A stretch of 18,482 nt of DNA from DASUGC01 sp035606665 (lineage in GTDB: Bacteria > Acidobacteriota > Vicinamibacteria > Vicinamibacterales > SCN-69-37): NCBI GenBank assembly GCA_035606665.1, contig DATNEY010000035.1:1-18482 (forward strand), in the 5' to 3' direction. Positions 14,043 through 18,482 of this stretch are shown here, in pieces; positions within the stretch are counted from its first letter, which is position 1; every line of letters starts with the position of its first letter. The notes below the pieces were generated by a model. It made no database searches. It worked only from the letters and a program-made list of their open reading frames with translations, and was not told where the DNA came from. The position numbers and the translations under genes are program-made.

Positions 14043-14504
14043 GCGGCACCTCGCCTGTCGAGGTGGCAGGAGGCGTGCCACGAGTCACACGAAGGAGCGT
14101 GAGAATTGGCGCGTAAATGCAGTTCAGGGACGACGATTTCGTGATTGGCGCCCTGTTCCCGCCACACTCGATGTCAATTGCTGGTGACAGCCGCGGGCAC
14201 TGCGGCCGACCGCACGCCTCGCAATAACCACCCACCATAGCCCGCCGCCCCGCGCCCGAGGAACGGAACGGAATTTCCGGAAAATCAACGAGCCGGGCGA
14301 TGCGGCGATCGGCAACCGCGGCCATCAGCCACCATCAACAAACCGCAAAGAATTCCTCACGCGACGGTTACGGGCGCGACCGCTTCAGGCTCTGAACGCG
14401 CGCGGCCGCGGCTGATGGCTTGCATCCAGCCGAATCGCCTCCTGGCTGGAGGCGCGCGCTCTCCTTCGCGCGGTCCAGCTGGCCGGTAGAAAAGCGAGGT
14501 TGCG
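14043..14504. other. 462-bp gene-free stretch between divergent genes
   Basis: No credible coding frame is present. It should contain promoters for the secreted unknown protein (minus) and the PEP-CTERM protein (plus). It includes a small AT-rich block with the palindrome TTCCGGAA (14275-14282) inside GGAATTTCCGGAAAA, and a perfect 7-bp hairpin near the PEP-CTERM start. No confident -35/-10 pair could be chosen. Confidence 0.55.
14425..14450 (+). promoter_or_regulatory. Hairpin in the leader of the PEP-CTERM gene
   Basis: TCCAGCC (14425-14431) and GGCTGGA (14444-14450) form a perfect 7-bp stem with a 12-base loop, ending 54 bases before the GTG start. It could be a leader RNA structure or a protein-binding dyad. 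Confidence 0.35.
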
Positions 14505-15185
14505 GTGGCCAGGTTCATATTGCTTCTCGCATTCATCGGTGCCGTCGGCTTTCCTGCGACAGCTTCCGCCGACCCGATCACGATCGTCGACACTGGTCCC
14601 GGCCCGGCGTTCGCGTCCGACCCCTCATGGCTCGTCGACTACAACACGGCGTGGGCGGCGGCTCAGTTCTCGACGACGAGCCCGGTGCGGATCACGAACG
14701 TCCAGGGATGGATCGTTCCGAGGGGCGTCGACTTTCTCAGCGGTCCGCTGCGCATCAACCTCATGAGCAACGCGAGCGACCTCCCCGGTGCGCCGCTCTT
14801 CAGTGCCTTCACCAACGTGCCGGGCATCGGCCAGAGCACGTGGTATGGACAGTCAGGTCTGAGTTGGCATGTCGCCCCGGGAACCTATTGGCTGTCGTTT
14901 GAGGCGTTGACACGGGCATCGTTCATGATGCCAGGCATTCCTGCCGAGCGCTCAGGTCGAGCGGCATTTGCGGTGCTGCAGTCCGAATGTAACTTCAACG
15001 ATCGGGCGTGCTGGCCGTGGCAGCCGGGAGAAGCACAGTTCCCGGGCACCGGGTTGGCGGTGCAGATCTTTGGCGAATCAGCCTCGGGCTCGCCCACGCC
15101 GGAGCCAGGCTCTCTGTTGCTGCTCGGTGGGGGAATGCTCGGCCTGATGGCCCGGCGCTTCACGAAGCGGGTCTGGCGCGCGTAG
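14505..15185 (+). CDS. PEP-CTERM sorting domain protein
   Basis: This 226-residue protein has an N-terminal signal peptide (about 1-22, A-T-A-S-A) and a C-terminal sorting signal: P-E-P at 199-201, a Leu/Gly-rich transmembrane stretch (204-215) and a basic tail. In this family the tail is recognised and cleaved by an exosortase and the protein is delivered to the cell surface or extracellular polymer. The middle is beta-rich with W-Y-G-Q-S-G-L-S-W and P-G-T-Y-W-L-S-F-E-A motifs; its role is unknown. The GTG start has GAGG five bases upstream. No exosortase or polysaccharide genes lie in the window, so the sorting enzyme must be encoded elsewhere. It is convergent with the coiled-coil gene across a perfect hairpin. 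Confidence 0.87.
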   Translation: MARFILLLAFIGAVGFPATASADPITIVDTGPGPAFASDPSWLVDYNTAWAAAQFSTTSPVRITNVQGWIVPRGVDFLSGPLRINLMSNASDLPGAPLFSAFTNVPGIGQSTWYGQSGLSWHVAPGTYWLSFEALTRASFMMPGIPAERSGRAAFAVLQSECNFNDRACWPWQPGEAQFPGTGLAVQIFGESASGSPTPEPGSLLLLGGGMLGLMARRFTKRVWRA

Positions 15186-15203
15186 CGCGGCCATCGGCCG
15201 CGC
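15185..15203. terminator. Bidirectional GC hairpin between convergent stop codons
   Basis: GCGCGGCC, an ATC loop and GGCCGCGC form a perfect 8-bp stem. It begins at the last base of the PEP-CTERM stop and ends two bases before the stop of the minus-strand gene. The placement fits a shared terminator, though no T-run follows on either strand. Confidence 0.6.
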
Positions 15204-15205
15204 GC

Positions 15206-17770
15206 CTATGAATCCTTCGCGGAAGATGGCGGCAGCGGTTCGGGCGTTTCCATCAGGCGGCGCACGAATGTGTCGTCGTGCGTATCGAAGAGATCGTCCG
15301 CGGTCTGATCGTCGGTTGTCGCCGTCGACATCCCGGATGCGGCTCGAGTCGCGAGGACGCTCTCGGCATCGGTCGATGTCCCGGGAGCTCGAGTCGCGCG
15401 GACTCCTTCGAGCAGCTGCTGGACGAACGCATCATCAAGATCGTCGAACGGCTCAGAGGAGAGGTCGGCATCCGCGAGAAGCGGATCGTCGGTTGTCGCC
15501 GGCATCGCCTTGTCGATCGTCTGGATCGCCGGGCGCTCGGGTGCGGGTTGTTCGGCGGCGAACGGCTGCGTCGGCGCCGGTTCGCCCTTGAGCACGGCCT
15601 GCACCTGGGAAAACGCCGTCGTCAACCCGCGCTGCAGGGTGGCGAGGCGCTGTCCGTCGATCTTGATTTGCGGAGCCTCGTCGATTCCGTCGACGAGACG
15701 GCGTTCAACCTCGAGTCGGCGCGACGCATCCCTGACCAGCAACGCCTGCTGGACCTCGGTCAATACGCGCTCGCACTCGGCCACGGCGTTCTGCTTGCTG
15801 GTCTGCAGGTCGGCGATCGTCCGGCGGTGCTCCGCCGCCAGCCGTTCCCGTTCGACGTCGTGCTGCTCGAGCAGCGTGGTCAGACGCTGTTGTTCGGCCA
15901 GCGCCTCGGACAGCTTCGAGCGCAACTCTGCCGCCGCCGCGTCGTTGGCGGACAGGAGGTCCGCGAGGGCGCGATTGTGCTCGCCGCTCATGCGGTTCCG
16001 CTCGCGCTCGTGGTGCTCCGCGCGCTGCGCGGCCTCGATCAACTCGGCGCGCAACGCGGTCAGCGCGCCTCGGTGTCTGGTCTCCAGGTCCGTGAGGGTC
16101 GCCTGGTGCGCGGCTCGCAGGCGCTTCAGTTCCAGTTCCTGATCGCCGGCGTGCGAGGCCAGGCGGCGCTGCTCGGTGAGCGCCTGCGACAGCTGCGTTC
16201 GCAGCTCGGCCAGCGCGTCGCGCGTGCCGCTTTCCATGCCGGCGAGCACGCGGTGATGCTCGGCGATCAGGGTGTCGCGCTGGCGCTCGTGCTCCTCGAG
16301 CAGCGCGGCAAGACGACGTTGGTCGGCGAGTGTCTGCGAGTGCTCCGAACGCAGGTCGTCGATTGTCTCGCGTTTGCTCGTTTCCACGTCGGCGAGCGCC
16401 TGGCGATGCTCGGCGACCAGGCGATCGCGCGCACGTTCGTGCTCGGCGCGCTGCAGTTCCAGCGCGCGCTCGGCCGCCTCGACGCGCGAGGCGACGCGGC
16501 TTTGCTCATCGAGGCTGCGCGCCAGGCCGGATTGCGCTTCGGCTAACGCCTCGCGGAACTGCTCGGACTGGAGGGCGGCTGCCTCGCGCACACGGGCCAG
16601 CGACTGCTGGAGCGTGTCGACGGCCGCCCGATGGTCGGCAGCGACGCGATCGCGGTCGACCGCAGCCGCTTCAACGAGAGCCTGGAGGCGCGCGTGTTCG
16701 GCGGTCGCGGCGTGAACGCGCTGATTGAGCGCGTCCACTTCCTCACGCTTGGCGGTCTCCAGTTCGGCGAGCGCCCGGTGATGCTCGGCGACCAATCCAT
16801 GCCGGGCACGCTCGTGCTCGGCGCGCTGCGAGTGCAGCTCGCGCTCGGCCGTCTCGACCTGCCCGGCCAGGCGTGCGTGTTCCGCCGACGCCTGCGCGGC
16901 CTGCGCGCGCAGTTCCGCGAGCGACTGCTGAAGCGTGTCGACGGCCGCCTGACGGTCGGCGGCGAGCCGCTCGCGCTCGCTCTCGTGTTGGGCAACCAGA
17001 CCCTGGAGTCGCTGCTGCTCGGCAGTCGCTGCCTGAAGGCGCAGCTCGAGGGCCTCGAGATCCCGTTTCACGTCGCCGGCCGCGGTGGCTCTTGCCGCAT
17101 GGGCCGCCGCGAGCGTGCTCTTCAGCATCGCGACGTCGCGGCCAAACTCACGCTCTTTCTGGCCCAGGATCAACCGGCTTTGCTCGAGCTTTTTTTCGAG
17201 CTGGGCGATGCGCGCCTCTCTGCGCTGGCGATCTGCCGATTGCGCGTCGAGCATCTCGGTGAGCCGCGCGCGTTCGGCCTGATCATCGTCGGCCAGCACG
17301 CCAAGCTGCAGCGGTTCAGCGCTGACCCGTTCGTTCTGATCGCCGACCGGCTGACGCACCATCGCGGCGCTCTCGTGGTCCAGCCGCTGCGTCTGCGGTT
17401 GCTCGCGGAGATGGAGCAGCAGCGACTCGACACCGTCCGGATGGTCTGTGAGCGGGACTCCCTGAACAATCACGGGGCGAGCGTTCTGATCGCCGATGAC
17501 GAGATGACCGTTGAAGGACGCCGCGCCTTCGGCCGAGCATCGCGCGACGAATTCCTGCCATTGCGTGTTGCCGGGCGGGAGCAGGCGATCGGCCAGGCTG
17601 CTGTTCAGGACGGCTCGCCCCTCTGTTCCGAGGAGGGCGAGCGCCGCCTGGTTGCACGCGAGCAGAACGCCATCGAGACGCACCCGTACCAGGCTCGCTG
17701 GCCGCCGCTCGAGCAGCCGGCGCAGAGACGCGGCGTCAGACGAAGGACTCAGCTCGCTGGGTGCAGCCAT
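15206..17770 (-). CDS. PAS protein with very long repetitive coiled coil
   Basis: This 854-residue protein has an N-terminal PAS-like domain (about 14-123, with L-V-R-V-R-L-D-G-V-L-L-A-C-N-Q-A-A-L) and then an uninterrupted charged coiled coil (about 166-690). The coil is built from related units opening with A-E-H-x-x-A-L-A-x-L, at residues 271, 328, 378, 453, 503, 553, 596 and 646, mostly 50 apart. The C-terminal 130 residues are acidic and disordered-looking with two copies of an F-D-x-x-D-D-x-F-V motif. There is no signal peptide or kinase domain, so it is probably a cytoplasmic scaffold or filament-like signalling protein. The ATG at 17770 was chosen; a GTG at 17812 would add 14 residues. 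It follows the response regulator gene on the same strand and may be co-transcribed. Confidence 0.75.
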   Translation of the reverse strand: MAAPSELSPSSDAASLRRLLERRPASLVRVRLDGVLLACNQAALALLGTEGRAVLNSSLADRLLPPGNTQWQEFVARCSAEGAASFNGHLVIGDQNARPVIVQGVPLTDHPDGVESLLLHLREQPQTQRLDHESAAMVRQPVGDQNERVSAEPLQLGVLADDDQAERARLTEMLDAQSADRQRREARIAQLEKKLEQSRLILGQKEREFGRDVAMLKSTLAAAHAARATAAGDVKRDLEALELRLQAATAEQQRLQGLVAQHESERERLAADRQAAVDTLQQSLAELRAQAAQASAEHARLAGQVETAERELHSQRAEHERARHGLVAEHHRALAELETAKREEVDALNQRVHAATAEHARLQALVEAAAVDRDRVAADHRAAVDTLQQSLARVREAAALQSEQFREALAEAQSGLARSLDEQSRVASRVEAAERALELQRAEHERARDRLVAEHRQALADVETSKRETIDDLRSEHSQTLADQRRLAALLEEHERQRDTLIAEHHRVLAGMESGTRDALAELRTQLSQALTEQRRLASHAGDQELELKRLRAAHQATLTDLETRHRGALTALRAELIEAAQRAEHHERERNRMSGEHNRALADLLSANDAAAAELRSKLSEALAEQQRLTTLLEQHDVERERLAAEHRRTIADLQTSKQNAVAECERVLTEVQQALLVRDASRRLEVERRLVDGIDEAPQIKIDGQRLATLQRGLTTAFSQVQAVLKGEPAPTQPFAAEQPAPERPAIQTIDKAMPATTDDPLLADADLSSEPFDDLDDAFVQQLLEGVRATRAPGTSTDAESVLATRAASGMSTATTDDQTADDLFDTHDDTFVRRLMETPEPLPPSSAKDS
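15248..15448 (-). repeat. Duplicated C-terminal acidic motif in the coiled-coil protein
   Basis: Two copies of a 14-residue motif, FDDLDDAFVQQLLE (residues 775-788, bases 15407-15448) and FDTHDDTFVRRLME (residues 828-841, bases 15248-15289), lie 39 residues apart in an otherwise low-complexity tail. The shared pattern is F-D-x-x-D-D-x-F-V-x-x-L-[LM]-E, which looks like an amphipathic docking helix. Confidence 0.8.
15686..16960 (-). repeat. Eight coiled-coil units of about 50 residues
   Basis: Within the coiled coil the anchor pattern A-[ED]-H-x-x-[AL]-[LV]-x-x-[LMV] recurs with spacings of 57, 50, 75, 50, 50, 43 and 50 residues. The 43 and 57 spacings differ from 50 by exactly one heptad, which keeps the coiled-coil phase. 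The pattern indicates growth by internal duplication. Confidence 0.75.
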
Positions 17771-17890
17771 CTCGTCAAAAGTGCACAGCTTTTCATCTAC
17801 GTGCCGGGTCACGTGGCTTAATCAGTATCGGCTGTGGAGAGGGGAATGACTAGCGGCGACCGCTGGTACTACCGACCTTCGGAGCGGGCG

Positions 17891-18373
17891 CTATTCGGCT
17901 GGGGGTTCGGGTGCGCGCGGCTGAAAGGGAAGCGTCCGTCCGGCCGGTCGTTGCCGGGCAAGTCCCGGCACCTGCAACGCGGCGGCGCCATGCGTCAGCA
18001 CGTTGGGCAACGCGTCCGCGAGCGCGTCCAGGTCGAACGGTTTACTGAGCACACCGTCGCATCCCGCAGCGCGCGCTGCTGCCACCTCGCGCTCCAGGGC
18101 GTGCGCGGTGACGGCGATGATCCGCACCGTTCGGGTCTTCGCATCGTTCTTGAGGATGCGCGTCACCTCCCAGCCATTGACGCCCGGCAGGCTCAAGTCC
18201 ATCAACACGATGTCCGGGTGGACCGTGCGGACGAGTTCAACCGCTTGCGAGCCGTCGGCGGCTGAATCGACGATGAACCCGCGGAGGGTCAGGAACGCGG
18301 CCAACATGTCGCGAACGTCGGGGTGGTCGTCCACGACCAGAACGCGAATTCCGGGCGTCGCGCTCGGCGGCAT
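17891..18373 (-). CDS. CheY-like response regulator receiver
   Basis: This 160-residue protein is a single receiver domain (about 9-125) with all expected residues: the acidic pair D15-D16, phospho-acceptor D59 in V-L-M-D-L-S-L-P-G, T89 in A-V-T-A, and K111 in L-S-K-P-F. There is no DNA-binding output domain; the last 35 residues are a proline- and arginine-rich tail. The ATG at 18373 has AAAGGAC about six bases upstream. It lies between a truncated upstream gene (44 bases away) and the PAS coiled-coil gene on the same strand, which suggests a signalling operon. Its kinase is not visible, although the truncated gene is a candidate. It probably acts by protein-protein contact, possibly on the coiled-coil protein. 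Confidence 0.92.
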   Translation of the reverse strand: MPPSATPGIRVLVVDDHPDVRDMLAAFLTLRGFIVDSAADGSQAVELVRTVHPDIVLMDLSLPGVNGWEVTRILKNDAKTRTVRIIAVTAHALEREVAAARAAGCDGVLSKPFDLDALADALPNVLTHGAAALQVPGLARQRPAGRTLPFQPRAPEPPAE

Positions 18374-18417
18374 CGGCAGTCCTTTATCTGGGAGATTGGC
18401 CGCAAGCGGCCGGATGG

Positions 18418-18482
18418 CTAGGCGTGGTTCTTGAGCAGCCGGTCGAGCGCGGCTTGCATCTGCGCAATCCGCTGAAACTGCA
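18418..18482 (-). CDS. C-terminus of a gene cut by the window edge
   Basis: The minus strand ends a reading frame at TAG (18418-18420). The last 20 residues read Q-F-Q-R-I-A-Q-M-Q-A-A-L-D-R-L-L-K-N-H-A, a helical, coiled-coil-like tail. The ribosome site of the response regulator lies in the 44-base gap after it, and the same strand suggests one operon. Function cannot be assigned; a signalling protein is plausible from context. Confidence 0.55.
   Translation of the reverse strand, partial: QFQRIAQMQAALDRLLKNHA

Noticed and set aside
14107..14121. A sigma-54-like site, TGGCGCGTAAATGCA, upstream of the PEP-CTERM gene
   Set aside because: The GG and GC elements are nine bases apart instead of ten, the first element deviates from TGGCAC, and no sigma-54 activator gene is present.
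15278..17821. Long plus-strand frames opposite the coiled-coil gene
   Set aside because: They mirror the repetitive Glu/Ala/Arg codons of the coiled coil. The minus-strand product has PAS and coiled-coil features, and the plus-strand ones have none.
1..18482. Insertion sequences, transposases, integrases, tRNA or rRNA genes
   Set aside because: No such coding or RNA signature was seen on either strand, and no flanking terminal inverted repeats frame any gene.

Overview
The window is GC-rich and tightly packed. The gene families suggest a soil-type member of the Acidobacteriota, possibly a Vicinamibacteria-like lineage. The clues are a DELIDAYV-type anti-sigma N-terminus beside an ECF sigma factor, a TPR-CHAT protein, Tat-exported enzymes, a PQQ dehydrogenase with its own cytochrome c, and a PEP-CTERM protein. 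This placement is inferred from families only; no rRNA or tRNA gene is visible.

Left part (1-6796): the end of a DUF1294 membrane protein faces a four-gene minus-strand operon. In order of transcription this encodes a Tat-exported clostripain-like (C11) cysteine peptidase, a TPR-CHAT lipoprotein, an ECF sigma factor and a single-pass anti-sigma-like protein. Spacings are 39 bp, a 4-base ATGA overlap and 26 bp. Two different caspase-fold (clan CD) peptidases, both predicted outside the cytoplasm, are thus encoded with a sigma factor and a membrane protein that could hold it. The C11 peptidase ends with three tandem RLGEHT units whose codons differ only at synonymous positions. I consider this operon the candidate undescribed system: a protease-gated transcription switch. 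The mechanism is a hypothesis. Overlapping inverted repeats lie upstream of the operon.

Middle part (6974-10803): a stand-alone SpoIIE/RsbU-type PP2C phosphatase diverges from the operon. It is followed by a CapA-family metallophosphoesterase-like protein, a 346-bp non-coding stretch and a very small putative lipoprotein. Next comes a Tat-exported alpha/beta hydrolase with a cysteine at the nucleophile position. It probably starts an operon with a dihaem cytochrome c and a PQQ-dependent alcohol dehydrogenase. The dehydrogenase has the extra aspartate associated with lanthanide use, so the last two genes look like a periplasmic oxidation module.

Right part (13335-18482): a secreted protein of unknown function converges on the dehydrogenase. 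A 462-bp gene-free stretch separates it from a PEP-CTERM surface protein. That protein converges, across a perfect GC hairpin, on a minus-strand cluster: a PAS protein with a very long coiled coil built of about 50-residue units, a CheY-like response regulator, and the C-terminus of a further gene cut by the window edge. The cluster looks like signal transduction.
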